Position numbers and translations under genes: made by a program. A model generated the notes under the pieces. That model was not told the DNA's origin and made no database searches. It saw only the letters and a list, made by a program, of their open reading frames with translations. A stretch of DNA of 64,000 nucleotides, taken from Adiantum capillus-veneris. Taxonomy: Eukaryota > Streptophyta > Polypodiopsida > Polypodiales > Pteridaceae. Shown here piece by piece: positions 1 through 9,908 of the stretch (positions are counted from its first letter, which is position 1; each line of letters opens with the position of its first letter). The DNA is taken from contig CM043942.1 in assembly GCA_014529385.2 (NCBI GenBank), forward strand, positions 54,128,647 through 54,192,646. Reading direction: 5' to 3'.

Positions 1-680
1 TTTATGCAACTAAAGGAGGAGGATTGCCGTTCAATCTTATTTGAAACTTGGCAAGATTGTGATAAAATACTAAAAACCTGCCAACAAGGCAGATTGCCCA
101 GCGCTGAGAACGGTTATGAATTCGTTTCACAACTGCAGCCTGCGCAAATAAACAATCTAGTAAACTCTATCTCTGCCAAGTTAAACCCCTCCATAGTCAG
201 CGAAGCCACAATGCAGGAATGGGCTCAGATTTCGGTACAGTTTAAGGAGGCAAACTCCCGTCTGTTCACGTCGTTCCATAAGGACCTTATTCCTGGCTTG
301 ATGCTCATCTCTGGGGTATCTCTCCCTTTAAGCATGTCCCCGAAGAGGGCATAGAACTCCTCTTGAAGGTCCCCTTCTCCCAGGAAGTGATAGCGCATTA
401 TGCCGCGCAAATAGTCTCCCAGGCGCAACCTTTGATTGACATGTATAAAGCCCTGTTTGAGCTCTTGCCTTCGACTCCAGAAGTAGTTTTTGTTGAGCAA
501 GACATGCCGCCGCTGAATCCAGAAACAGAAATAACTGTTTCGCAGGAGGAGGCGGATAAAATCCAAGCCGTTCATAATAAAGCCAGGGACGCTGTCCAGA
601 TTTTCGTTAAGTTCCATAGGCTTAGAAGCCGGATTCGTAAAGGGACTGCCTTTAAACTTAAACGTAGACGTCGTGGTTAA
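1..680 (+). pseudogene. Unrecognised ORF in two frames (probable frameshift)
   Basis: Two adjacent reading frames look like one broken gene. The first (4-354) is 116 codons, hydrophilic and helical. The second is open from before position 290 to 680 and has a long helical stretch followed by a very basic C-terminus rich in Arg and Lys. The frames overlap between about 290 and 354, so a one-base indel there would join them into a protein of about 220 residues. The gene may begin upstream of the window. I do not recognise the family. A foreign origin (bacterial, plasmid or virus) is possible, but no motif supports a choice. Confidence 0.4.
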
Positions 681-799
681 AAAACCGTCTCACGGGCAGA
701 GCGGACACCCTGGGGAGGGTAAAAACCACAGCTGACGACTGAATCCGAATATTACGGATTACATATATCAAGTAATTACTTTCTTTTAGGGAAGGGATG

Positions 800-850
800 G
801 TTAAATTATTCGGTAACCAACCGAGAGATCATCAACGACAAAGATTGACT
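800..850 (+). repeat. Tail of dispersed repeat family A
   Basis: The stretch ending in agatcatcaacgacaaag is shared with longer family A copies at 11.4-11.6, 21.3-21.5 and 25.1-25.4 kb and with the right-arm partners. Here only the last 45 or so bases are present. Confidence 0.7.
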
Positions 851-954
851 TTTTTGTCTTTTAATTGAGTTAATTTTCTTTAATTACGTAAACTCATTTT
901 GAAATAACGCAAAAAACATTTCCAGGGTTGGGCTTTCCTTGACCCAACCCCCCC

Positions 955-1028
955 GCACCGATAGCTCAATTGGATAGAGTCCCTGGCTTCGAACCAGGTA
1001 GTTAGGGGTTCGAGTCCTCTTCAGTGCA
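955..1028 (+). tRNA. trnR-UCG: tRNA-Arg (UCG)
   Basis: A complete cloverleaf can be drawn. The acceptor stem GCACCGA pairs with TCAGTGC with one mismatch. The D arm is AGCTCAATTGGATAGAG. The anticodon arm CCTGG/CCAGG encloses loop CTTCGAA (anticodon TCG), and the T loop is GTTCGAG. The gene is 74 nt. trnR-UCG occurs in early-diverging land plant mitogenomes, and no CCA is encoded. Confidence 0.85.
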
Positions 1029-2796
1029 ACATCGTTTCATTTCGGGCTTCGATAAAGCTATATACCACTAACTCTCACTCTTATTGAGAAGAAAGCTTTC
1101 ACAACTTGCAAGGTAAAGCATGTATCTTCCACCCGGTATTATGTTCAGTCCTCTTTCTTTCAGTTCTTGTTTTATTTAAAGTAAGCGGTTCCCTACGCTT
1201 TTTCCTATAGCCCACCTTTTCGATGTTTTAAATCCTATGCCAAGACTAGGGAGCGAGGGGCACAAAGTGTCAAGCAGGGTTGGGTTAACCTTTCTCGCCG
1301 ATCCAATTTATACTGGGATCAGAGGAATGAGTTGAGAACGCCACTACGTTCCTGTACCCTTTGCTCTTAAAAAGTATCGCTGGTTTTCCCTGCATAATCT
1401 GGGCGCATGGTCGAATACGTCCAGTCTAGCGTTGGTAATTCCGTAGAAATAAATGGATGCACGAAGTTCATTCTAACGCCGTAGACACCGAGAGTTTAAT
1501 TGGTTGAGCCCTGAAGTGCCGAAGGGCAATCCCAACGCAAACCGTAGACATTGATAGTTCCTCATACACGCCTTGTTTCTAAATTACCATGTTATCGCCA
1601 TGACGGGTTTCGTAACCTCGTCGTGTACTCGAAGCGACAGTGAATTGATCTCTAATCACAATCACCCAGTCCTCTTAATGGTGTCGCTAGGGCAAACAAA
1701 ACAAGCCAACCACGGGAAGGAAGGCAGAAAATTGAGTAAATAGAAGCAGAGGATCAATAATGTCTGGGTTATTGCACTGGCCCACTTTCCCTTCTTGCCT
1801 GCTTTCGATACTTTCTGCCTACAACCTCTAGCCTTTCTTGCTATCAAAGCAGTGCTTGCTTGGTTGCGGGGAGGCTAACCTTTCTCAGTTCCACGAGGCC
1901 TACTTTGGCTGCCTTTGCAGGATATCGCCTATCTTTACTTTTTAGGGGTTACGGGGGCTATCTTTCTTTCTTGATCGTATCGGTTCCTTTTTTGCTTTGT
2001 ACGTACCCTGCATTAGTCTTGATCCTAAGTGGCGAGGCAAGGAAAAGGTATTCTGTACAATGAAACAACGAGGGCCGCAGGCAACGGGCAGTTCATATCT
2101 ATGGCAACGCCAATCTATCGGTTACACGAAAACGCGTCGCGCCTTCGCTTCGGCTGCCCCCTTCGTCCCTTAGAGAGCAGTAAGACTTTAGCCATCGCAA
2201 ATCAGTCAGTACTAACGTGTTCATCCCTTCGGGCCTCAATTTATTCATGTATTCAAAGCGGCAGCTAAAAGTTCAAGTGCTTCGCCGTGTTACACGTAAG
2301 TAGGGTCTAAGGTTGTATAACATAGTGACGAGGCTCTTGTCCTAAGCGTAGTAATGCGATTAGGCCATGCCAATACGATTTCAGCGGCTTCGCGCCTACG
2401 TATGCCCTGGTTACGTGTTATCGCTTCCCTTCAAAAAGGCTTGTATTTTCTCTAGGTTTCGAAGCAACACAAAAACAAGCCAACCTATGTAAGATTCAGC
2501 TTGCCAAGTTTAAGTTTAAGTTCTTTGAGCTAACCTCGTTCCCTTATTAAGCTACTGCAAGGCAGCTAATAAAGCAGCAAATTGCTAATCTATCAATCAA
2601 TACATGGAAAGTGGCAGCTTGGACAGTCAGCTTCATGGCAGCAACATAAAACGGGATGGTCACGATGGGCAGCCTGTAGCCGCAATGGGGCTTAGTTGGG
2701 AGAGTTAGAAGCGGATAGCTTTCGGTATAGCGTTTCGCTATTCTTGCATAAGTGTTGTTTTCTCTACATCCTTCATTAGGGTTTTTTGCTCATTAG
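1029..2796. other. Non-coding stretch with short dispersed repeats
   Basis: No convincing gene. A segment of about 45 bp at 1468-1512 (around cgccgtagacaccgagagtt) recurs at 11,149-11,193. The stretch 1834-1868 (around aaagcagtgcttgcttggtt) recurs near 10,925-10,972. The small ORFs here have no recognisable features. Confidence 0.5.
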
Positions 2797-2860
2797 GCGA
2801 ATGTGCTTCTAGACAACGCGCTGAGCTAGAGGCATACGTTTCTGACTTCGAGATGGCATG
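2797..2860 (+). pseudogene. Fragment of receptor-kinase catalytic loop
   Basis: The stretch encodes ANVLLD, then after a frame disturbance EAYVSDFEMA. This matches the catalytic to DFG region of BRI1-type leucine-rich-repeat receptor kinases (N-V-L-L-D ... V-x-D-F-G-M-A), with the DFG glycine changed to Glu. It is a more decayed relative of the fragment at 32,041-32,361, which shows the same unusual DFE. This is nuclear-derived debris with no function expected. Confidence 0.6.
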
Positions 2861-3760
2861 ATTCACTTTTTTTGCCAAGCTTTTCACGCTACAGGGGCTG
2901 GGCCCCAGACCAGTAGATCTGGGCCAAGACAGGATTTTTGGGGGAGAAGGCACTTAAAAAAATCCAATACATACAAGAACTTTAAAAAAGACCGAGGATA
3001 TAATATCTTTAAGCCAATCTGCCAAAGTGGGAGGGTCCCTTCCCAGTCAGGCACTGAATCACTTGAACCTGAGCTACTGCCCGGAGCAGGTTCTTGTGGA
3101 ACTCCCTTCGAATTGTTAGTAAAGACTAGGGAATTAGAGGACTCTGCCTGTGGCCTTTCCGTAGGCATCGGCGGAGTTTTTGAGCGTTCTGCACGCGAAG
3201 CAAATAAACATGAGAATAAGGAAAAAAGCTAATCCATTAGAAAAAGGTTCTATTTGATTTGTTTTACCGATATTTCTGGCATTTCAATTTAATTTTCATT
3301 GCCTCAGGCAGGATAGCGAATAATCTTACTTTACTAGCGGCCTTTAACTTGCTTGATAAACCAACGGAGCTTTAGATGTCAGCGTCCCAAGCAAGGACTA
3401 CAACGAGCCATGCCCGTGTCATTAACGGCCAGACTCCTATACATAGTGACTCTACACCGTTTAAGGTATAAAGTTAACTGTAGATAGCCCGACTTACAGC
3501 TTATAACATAAAACTTCCTAAATGCCAGCCAAAAACGAATAGGCAAAGCACTGTCAGACTATTTGAATTGCTTTAATATGCTAAAATAAAGCAGAAAATA
3601 AGGAAAAAAAAAGATTCCAATTCCTATCTTATTCGATCATAACGACTTTACCTGTCTCTGTCGAATCTAATCTTGCTGATAACTCAATAAGATGAAGCAA
3701 TAGCCATAAAAGAAGAACTGCCATGAATACCGGAACAAAAAAAGAAAGGATTCATTAAGT
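2861..3760. other. No recognisable gene
   Basis: An ORF on each strand (plus 2858-3232, minus 2884-3168) covers the first part. Neither has recognisable motifs. The rest is AT-rich sequence leading to nad5. Confidence 0.4.
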
Positions 3761-3990
3761 ACGTACTTACTAACAGTATCGTTGCCTCTGCTTGGTAGCT
3801 TCATAGCAGGTGCTTTTGGTCGTTTCTTAGGGTCAAAAGGAACCGCCATAGTAACTATTACGTGTGCTTTATTCTCTTTTACTTTCTCCCTGACTGTTTT
3901 TTACGAAGTTGCACTGGGAGCCAGTGCTTGCTATATAGAGATTGCTTCATGGATTTCCTTGGAGATGTTTGATGCTTCCTGGGGCTTCTT
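3761..3990 (+). CDS. nad5: NADH dehydrogenase subunit 5, exon 1
   Basis: Encodes the N-terminus of complex I subunit ND5, an inner-membrane proton-pumping subunit. The translation carries landmarks of plant nad5: [24 protein letters not shown] and [12 protein letters not shown] place the start at ACG (3761), which would become AUG by C-to-U editing, because the match runs upstream of the first ATG-like codon. The match stops after the second Phe of WGFF, which is nucleotide 230 of the reading frame and the known site of a plant nad5 group II intron. The next bases do not start with the usual GTGYG, so the intron start is atypical or the exon is a detached piece. No further nad5 exon is in the window. 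Confidence 0.8.
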
Positions 3991-5396
3991 TGGCGACTGT
4001 GAAGTCACCGGATGAATTGCCGGATAGATCGATTGTCTGGACGCTGCTGTTGCTTTGTGGCGAGACGGGCTCGACTCACTCTATGGAATAATTTTCTTTT
4101 TTAGAGCCCCATAGCATGTTGAAAAAGGGGCCTGGCCTACTAGACTCAAAAACTGCCCTTGGCGGCTCCCGACCGTGTCTCCGAGACACGGGTAAGACTT
4201 ACGGATCATGAACTACAGATCGGTGGAGAAGGGATCCTGGCTAGCGTCAGACAGGGTCCCCCCACACAATACAGAAGGCTATGGATAAGGCATATCCCTC
4301 GCGCATGCGCAGCAAGAAGGCGCAGATGCCTAGACAAATAAAGGCCTAACTGAGTCTAATAAGGACAACACACACACCATTAGCAAGCGCACCCGTGCCT
4401 CAACATCAATAGAGTATTCGGTGGAACCGGCGAACCATGCATTCGGCCCGCTGCCGGTTAAATGCGTAAAACAGAGGGCCCACAGTACCCGCTTCTTTAA
4501 TTAGCCGCTCGGGCTTTCCCCCGGAAATCCCTTCGCTTGCATCTTGGCATTGGCCTTACTACGGGCTTTCCCCACCCCAAAGCGTAGCTTGCTAAGATGG
4601 TGCGTGCTTTACAGCTGTTAATTATAGGGGCTAGCTTCATCCAGCCATTCTTTCAATGAACCTAATGTCGTAGGAGGGGGCATATCGCTATTAGTAAACA
4701 AAGGGTGCGTGTTATCTTTGCTTTTACAGAGCTAAACGTATTAGCCCTGTCAATAAGAACGATGCTGGGAAAAGAGATATAATTATAATCCATGATCTAT
4801 TCCCCACAAGCGAAACTCTAGTCTAGGACAAAAAGTCATATACCTGGACCTCTTTATTGGCTAGATACTTTCGTAAGCACAATCTCGGATACTGCCTTGG
4901 GCAGTGCTTCTTAAGCAAGCTGAAATAACGTCAAAACACGCTTAGCAAGAATGCACACTTTTATCTGCCTGCATGCTTTAATTCATGACTGATGCCATAC
5001 GAAGGCTGCTAGCATTTATCCACACCTTAATGCCATGCAGAAGGTGCTAGCTTTAATCTGCTTTTTTACCTTTTCCATCTTCTTTTAATCTGTACTTTTC
5101 ATTGTAGGACTCAAGCAGGGACTTCATTGCGCTGTTTACATATAAGCTTAGCGGGTGCGGCTTGAATCCAGCCATTAACATGCGTGCTCTCCATTTATCA
5201 GCAAGCTCATGGCGCTCAACTCGTTCTACGCCTTCACAAGTTTACTATAACATTGACAATATCACGAGCCAAGCAATGCTCCTTGGCATTCACTCTGTCT
5301 TTGCTCTCCGCCACATCAATACAATAGACTCGAACACAGCAGAGTAATAATCCCTTCCACTGGCGTTACCAAAAAAGGTAAGGAAGTATCTTTTAA
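3991..5396. other. Non-coding; intron remnant and short hairpin repeats
   Basis: The first part could be a nad5 intron but has no domain V that I can find. Two short hairpin repeats lie at about 4507-4545 and 4560-4595: a gggctttcccc arm, a gap, then cttcgcttgc or gtagcttgc. They belong to the family seen at 8.95, 10.03 and 36.8-37.5 kb. The run ggcgagacggg near 4056 recurs near 10,300. Confidence 0.45.
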
Positions 5397-5534
5397 ATGC
5401 TTGAATTCAATTGTGTCTTGTTAGAAGAAGGTGGAGACGCCGAACTTGAATTCGATTGTGTACTGTTAAAAGACAAAGAAGCTTACGGGCTTTTTTTTAA
5501 CGAAGAAGTTGATAGGTTCTCAAAGCTAAGATAA
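5397..5534 (+). CDS. Small acidic ORF with internal duplication
   Basis: A 45-codon ORF from ATG to TAA. It holds two near-identical units (LEFNCVLLEE and LEFDCVLLKD). Variants of the same DNA units recur out of frame at 5660-5780, so the region looks like a decaying tandem array. No family is recognised, and it may not be translated. Confidence 0.25.
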   Translation: MLEFNCVLLEEGGDAELEFDCVLLKDKEAYGLFFNEEVDRFSKLR

Positions 5535-6305
5535 CCTAGGGCTTTCTCTAACTCTTTTGAAGAAAAAGAAGAAGAAGAAGAACCATGGGGTCGGAATAAA
5601 AAGAAGCGCCGGGGTTTATCGTTTAATGATTCTCGTAACGCCGGGATTTCTCTTTGTATTGCGTACTGTTAAAAGAAGCATTGGGGTCTTAGCGACGAAG
5701 AAGCTAAAAGTACAGATTGTTTCTTTAATAAAGAAGGTGGGGACGCCGAAGCTACGAGGACGAAGACAAAGAAGCGGCAGGGGGTCCAGAGATGCTAAGG
5801 GTACAGATTGTTTCAAAAAAGGTATCTTTTAAAGTCATTTGGACGGAAGGGAACTGCCTTACCTTGGACTGAAGGGAGCTCAGAGCCCATTGACAAGCCC
5901 TGAAAGGGTTGGACTGAAAGAAGCTAACCTTGCTGGAGGGCCACCTACTATACTAGAGACCGCGCGGCTCTGGCTGTACGCCGTTGCATCAGGGGAATAC
6001 AGGCTGCTGATGGCTGTCAGTATCTGCATCTCCTCTGCAAAAATGACTCCACCGTGGCTAGCTGTTGCGCCTTGCAGTGCAGAGAGAGGCCTGCTGTTGG
6101 TCTGTCAGTCGGTAACAGGGCCGCTGTACGCCTGGCCCAGGCTTAGAGTATTCGTGCCTGCTGATACCACATTTAGAGGGGATAGCATCTGAGCGGCCAC
6201 ACGAGCAAAATTGAGGCTTTGGCAGCAGCCCTTAGCAGCAAGACCTTGTATTTGCTTATTCCTGCGTATTTTTTCGATAGTTCTTTAAAAATCTATAACA
6301 TTTTA
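5535..6305. other. Repeat decay and an unassigned ORF
   Basis: Purine-rich low-complexity sequence near 5560-5580 is followed by copies of the units from the preceding ORF. An ORF at 5839-6192 (117 codons) has no recognised domain. I see no mitochondrial gene here. Confidence 0.4.
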
Positions 6306-6860
6306 TTAGAATACATCCTGTCTCTTAACTTTAGTAGTTTTACGTGTAGTTAATACTATAGCCCCGATCATAGCTACTAATAAGATCAGACTAGACACCG
6401 GAAACGGAACCAAATAGTTGGTATAAAGTAAATTGCCTAATGTTTCTAAATTAGTCCAACTTTAGATTCTTTCAGCATAAACCGTATATTTTGGATAGGT
6501 TTTATTTAAATTAGTTGGTAGTATTGGAATGTAATCATTGTCTAAGATGACAAAGATTTCCAACCAAAAAATCAGTCCAATAATACCACCTACTGGTAAG
6601 TAGCGTAAGATATTTTCATAGATTTTGGCTATTTCGGTGTCTGGCATCATCACTACAAATAAAAATGACACAGCAATCGCGCCTATATAAACTACTAAAA
6701 AAATCATAGCGAAGAAGTCAAGATTTAATAAGATAAGTAAACCTGAAGTATTACAGGAAACAAAAATAAAAAAAAGAACAGAATGGACGGGGTTTTTAGC
6801 ACATATAACCGTAACAGCAGAAACTAAAGCCATGCCTGAGGAAACATCAAAGAGTAGCAT
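6306..6860 (-). CDS. nad6: NADH dehydrogenase subunit 6 (needs RNA editing)
   Basis: Complex I membrane subunit ND6. The minus-strand frame from ATG (6860) shows plant nad6 landmarks: AKNPVHSVLF, CNTSGLL, LDFFAMIFLVVY, LRYLPVGGIIGL and DNDYIPILPT. An in-frame TAA at 6462-6464 interrupts the gene, but the same frame goes on with SWTNLETLGNLLYT and then SSLILLVAMIGAIVLT and KTTKVKRQDVF. The TAA is therefore best read as a CAA codon restored by U-to-C editing. Ser in GAIAVSF and Pro in MMPD and LVPFPV stand where Leu is usual, which predicts C-to-U edits. Length is 184 codons, slightly shorter than bryophyte nad6 because of a tandem stop after QDVF. Confidence 0.92.
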
Positions 6861-6926
6861 GGTTTTGTTGTTTCCCTTTATTCTTCTATATTAGTGGCAG
6901 TTCGTCTTTGGTTTACATAGATTTCT

Positions 6927-7208
6927 ATGTCTATGGAGGAGGCAAAGGAGGATAAAAATCAAGACTCTGAAACTACTTCAAGTGTAAGTTTCGGGGCTCC
7001 ATTTATGTTAACTAAAACTAATTTAGAGAAGCATTTAGCAACGGATAATTTTTACAGTCTTTGCGTGCCTAAAATAACTGCTAGCTATCTATGGTACTTA
7101 GCAAGTGAGCTGCTTTTGATTCTTTCCCTATTTCTAGTAGTATGTGCACGCAGTCTAAGAAAATATTGGCATGTAAAAGTTAAAAAAAGCGAAACCCCAT
7201 ATCAATAA
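6927..7208 (+). CDS. Orphan single-membrane-span protein
   Basis: A 93-codon ORF. It has an acidic, Ser/Thr-rich N-terminus, one hydrophobic span near residues 58-76 (YLWYLASELLLILSLFLVVC) and a basic tail, as in a one-pass membrane protein. It is the first of five close plus-strand ORFs ending at 8426. No homologue is recognised. The upstream ggaggaggcaaagg is purine-rich, which may be chance. Confidence 0.4.
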   Translation: MSMEEAKEDKNQDSETTSSVSFGAPFMLTKTNLEKHLATDNFYSLCVPKITASYLWYLASELLLILSLFLVVCARSLRKYWHVKVKKSETPYQ

Positions 7209-7264
7209 AGCAAGAGGCAAAGGACAAAGAGCGCATAAAGAGTGGGCAAAGTTAGTGGTCAGAC

Positions 7265-7390
7265 ATGTATAGTGGTCGAATAGTTAATACAGGTTATGGC
7301 TTGAAAGGACTAATTACTGTGATTCGTGGAGCTATCAATTGGTTTAGATCCGTTAGTCGACGCAAAAATGTTAACCCAAAAACTCCGTGA
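7265..7390 (+). CDS. Small basic orphan ORF
   Basis: A 41-codon ORF starting MYSGRIVNTGYG and ending in a basic segment (RSVSRRKN). It sits 56 nt after the previous ORF and 18 nt before the next. It is supported only by its place in the run of same-strand ORFs. Confidence 0.3.
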   Translation: MYSGRIVNTGYGLKGLITVIRGAINWFRSVSRRKNVNPKTP

Positions 7391-7408
7391 CCGAGGAATC
7401 GTGTAATC

Positions 7409-7645
7409 ATGCCTCTAATTCACGTATTGGCGAATCGTCTGCATGTGGGCGACGGAGATGCGGTTTATTCCTTGGCTTTAGATCTTTTCAATTTGTTCAG
7501 ATCGCATCTAAAGCTTACTTTTCGTTGTAGATTTAACGCTGCCTTTGTTTTGTTTAGCTGTGGATTAATTGCTTTGCTTTTTGTCTTAATACTAATTGCA
7601 TTCCTGCTTGTTTTTTCTTTTCTTGTGCTGCTTTACCTTGGTTAG
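7409..7645 (+). CDS. Orphan hydrophobic ORF
   Basis: A 78-codon ORF. The second half is one long hydrophobic stretch (about residues 45-76) that could cross a membrane once or twice. The next ORF starts 18 nt later. No family recognised. Confidence 0.35.
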   Translation: MPLIHVLANRLHVGDGDAVYSLALDLFNLFRSHLKLTFRCRFNAAFVLFSCGLIALLFVLILIAFLLVFSFLVLLYLG

Positions 7646-7663
7646 CGTTCCGGAACGCGTTGT

Positions 7664-7825
7664 ATGCCTGTCTCTGCGACTCAGCGGGTATTGACTAAAG
7701 CCAGCCCTGCAGGCGGGCAAAGACTGGATCCGACCGCACCGCGCCAAGTGTCCAGTGCTGAGTTGTATGTTCGCTATGGTCTTGAAGTAAGACGAAACAA
7801 AAAAGGTTATGAATACAAAAGATGA
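7664..7825 (+). CDS. Small ORF overlapping the 205-codon orphan
   Basis: A 53-codon ORF starting MPVSATQRV and ending with a basic segment (VRRNKKGYEYKR). Its end overlaps the start of the next ORF by 17 nt in another frame, as in translationally coupled bacterial, phage or plasmid genes. No family recognised. Confidence 0.35.
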   Translation: MPVSATQRVLTKASPAGGQRLDPTAPRQVSSAELYVRYGLEVRRNKKGYEYKR

Positions 7826-8426
7826 AAAACCCAATACGAAAAAAAAGATTAAACTAAAAAAGTTTATGGTAAACGCTTTATCTGTTTTTAAAAGCCAGTA
7901 TCCCGCGTTCAACGAGATGGAAGACCAACGTTTTCTATCTATCGTTGGTTTTATGACAACAAATCTGGGAACCAGTCGGACCAGATTGTTACACAATAAA
8001 GGGGTTTTAACCCCTATCGCAGAATCTAAAGCAGCCTTAGACGCCTTCCGATTACCGGAAGGTTGGGGGCACTTTTTACGTTCTTTCACAGATCAGTTAG
8101 TTGAGGGAATACCCTTGGGTATGTCTCTTACCGCAATAGCTGATATTGCGGGGGATCCATATTTAACTTTATTACTTCAGATCGTGCGAATATATTCTTT
8201 ATTTATCGAAAGTCGAAGTAATAAAGGTAAAACTAGCCTAGATCAAATTCTTACGCGGCAAGATGCCCGTGAAATAGTTAAAGAAAATGAACATTTAGGG
8301 GCTCTAATGTCAAATGCAGAAGAGCTGCTAAATTTATTGGGATTCCTAACTAAATTAAAAGGGGGAGAAACTAGGCTCCATAAGCGTATTTTCGACTGTG
8401 TCGAGAGATTGTTGGAAACACCCTGA
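7809..8426 (+). CDS. Orphan family protein with LPEGWG motif, copy 1
   Basis: An intact 205-codon ORF from ATG to TGA. After a Lys-rich N-terminus (residues 1-24) it is largely helical. Over about 170 residues it lines up with the 194-codon ORF at 47,107-47,691: a YPA segment near the N-terminus, the shared core LPEGWG, then LV-x-GIP, a DP-x-L-x-LL run and a Gly-Gly near the C-terminus. Two diverged copies that both keep a long frame suggest a real protein family with past selection. Function unknown. A structural protein from a mobile element or a bacterial gene are options that I cannot separate. Confidence 0.6.
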   Translation: MNTKDEKPNTKKKIKLKKFMVNALSVFKSQYPAFNEMEDQRFLSIVGFMTTNLGTSRTRLLHNKGVLTPIAESKAALDAFRLPEGWGHFLRSFTDQLVEGIPLGMSLTAIADIAGDPYLTLLLQIVRIYSLFIESRSNKGKTSLDQILTRQDAREIVKENEHLGALMSNAEELLNLLGFLTKLKGGETRLHKRIFDCVERLLETP

Positions 8427-8795
8427 TAATCTAAAATGCCTTTAATCCCTTATTTTTACAATATACGGGTCAGGGCTCCGCCTACCCATTACTCTACTTT
8501 TTGAAACTTCATTTTGCTTTTCGTTTTTCATGGCTATACGCTATGCCAACGCCGTCTTAATGCCTGGATAGTATGGCTTTCCCTTTAGGGTCAAAAATAC
8601 TCACCTTAAACCGGCCCCTTTTCGAAAGGAAAGGACTACTGGTATGGTTCCAGAGCTTGCTTGGTGTTGGTTAGCGTTGGCAGGGTCTGGATGTTTGTGT
8701 CCAGGCTGGCGGTGTTTTATTAAAATGTAAATTTGCTTACTTTTTGTAAAAAAAGTATAACATAGAACGAACACTGAGGGAATTATTCTCCTCCC
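8427..8795. other. No gene seen
   Basis: AT-rich spacer between the orphan ORF and trnS. No tRNA-like or coding structure is visible. Confidence 0.5.
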
Positions 8796-8882
8796 GGAGG
8801 TATGGCTGAGCGGCTTAAGGCATTGGTTTGCTAAATCAACATACAATACATTGTATCATGGGTTCGAATCCCATTTCCTCCA
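8796..8882 (+). tRNA. trnS-GCU: tRNA-Ser (GCU)
   Basis: A class II tRNA of 87 nt with a long variable arm. The acceptor GGAGGTA pairs with TTCCTCC apart from one T-T pair. The D arm is GGCTGAGCGGCTTAAGGC, the anticodon loop holds GCT, and the T loop is GTTCGAATC. A 3' fragment resembling this gene lies on the minus strand at 24,437-24,470. Confidence 0.88.
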
Positions 8883-8949
8883 AGCAGTAATTGTAGTTTT
8901 TCAATTTAATTTGATTAAATAATTCATTCCATTCATAAAACGTAGGTTA

Positions 8950-9001
8950 CGGCAAGCGTAGCTCTGGATTCCCGGGGGAAGCCAGAGCGTAGCGATAGGG
9001 C
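8950..9001 (+). repeat. Short hairpin repeat (Bpu-like)
   Basis: An element of about 50 bp: ggcaagcgtagc, a central hairpin (ttcccgggggaa), then gccagagcgtagcgat. The same arrangement occurs in the cluster at 36.8-37.5 kb and its right-arm partner. Confidence 0.6.
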
Positions 9002-9060
9002 TGTTCCTTAAGTCAAACTAACTCATGCAAAGCTAAAAGGTCTAAGTTACAGTTTCAGAT

Positions 9061-9908
9061 TGATAGACCCCGAACATTCAGTTTACAAACTCAGTGTCGA
9101 TGGACCTGGCGATTGAAATTAGGTTTGCCACCGGACTTTGCAATTGTTTGGTCTTGTCATTGATACTTTGCTTTGTAAATTGCCTGGAATGGCAAACATA
9201 CCTTGCCCCCACATCAGATCAATAACGGGATGTTCATGCAGCAGGTCGCCAGTGCCTGGCGCAGCTCCCTGCCTTCTTCATACGCGTGGAGGAGTTTCGA
9301 CCTACCGGCTTGGTCGAGCTTTTTTGTGTGTGTGGAGCAGGTTATCGGGTTGCGCCATTGGCGGGTCTGCCCTATGGGTCACTATGGCGCTTACCACGCC
9401 GATGGCTTTCCATTTGGTTGGTCTATTACTATCCTAGAGGTCACCATCCCATCCCCTGGATGTGATGGTTGTCAGCCGCTCGACGGCGCCTCGTTTCGTC
9501 AGAGGCAATTGGGGTCCTTCACCATCAATTATTGGAAGCTTGGTTTTCGTCACTTTCCGGTGAGGGATGGTATACGAAGGATTCTCAGTTTGACGACACG
9601 GTTTGGTGGGAGGAGGCTACTCGAGCCCCTTGGGTAGATTTATTTACCTCAACCAACTCCGTGATACCTCTTTGAGGTTGATACAAGGTGAACCGATAGA
9701 TCCTCTGCTGGATGCAGTTGAAGTGAAGAATGACCTGGAACGCCTGCCCCCTTGTGGGGCTTCAAGTGAGGCGCTCCGTAAGTGGTCTCGGAGCTTCCGA
9801 CTGTATGATCGTATGAGTCGTATCTTGCCGCATCCGTTGCCGAAGCTACTGACTTCGGCGGGGAGCGCCTCTGAGCTGAGGAGGCGTCTCCTTAACCTTA
9901 GTGCGTGA
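9061..9908 (+). other. Overlapping unassigned ORFs, possibly one decayed gene
   Basis: ORFs in three frames overlap here (9138-9437, 9203-9637, 9469-9675, 9603-9908), with compositions unlike the AT-rich spacers around them. This is what a foreign gene with several frameshifts would look like. The last frame (101 codons) is charged and Leu-rich. No family is assigned with confidence. Confidence 0.3.

Noticed and set aside
9203-9637. Possible RNA-dependent RNA polymerase remnant of a mitovirus
   Set aside because: A short PMG-containing stretch recalls a polymerase motif, but no GDD motif or other ordered motifs follow, and the frames are broken.
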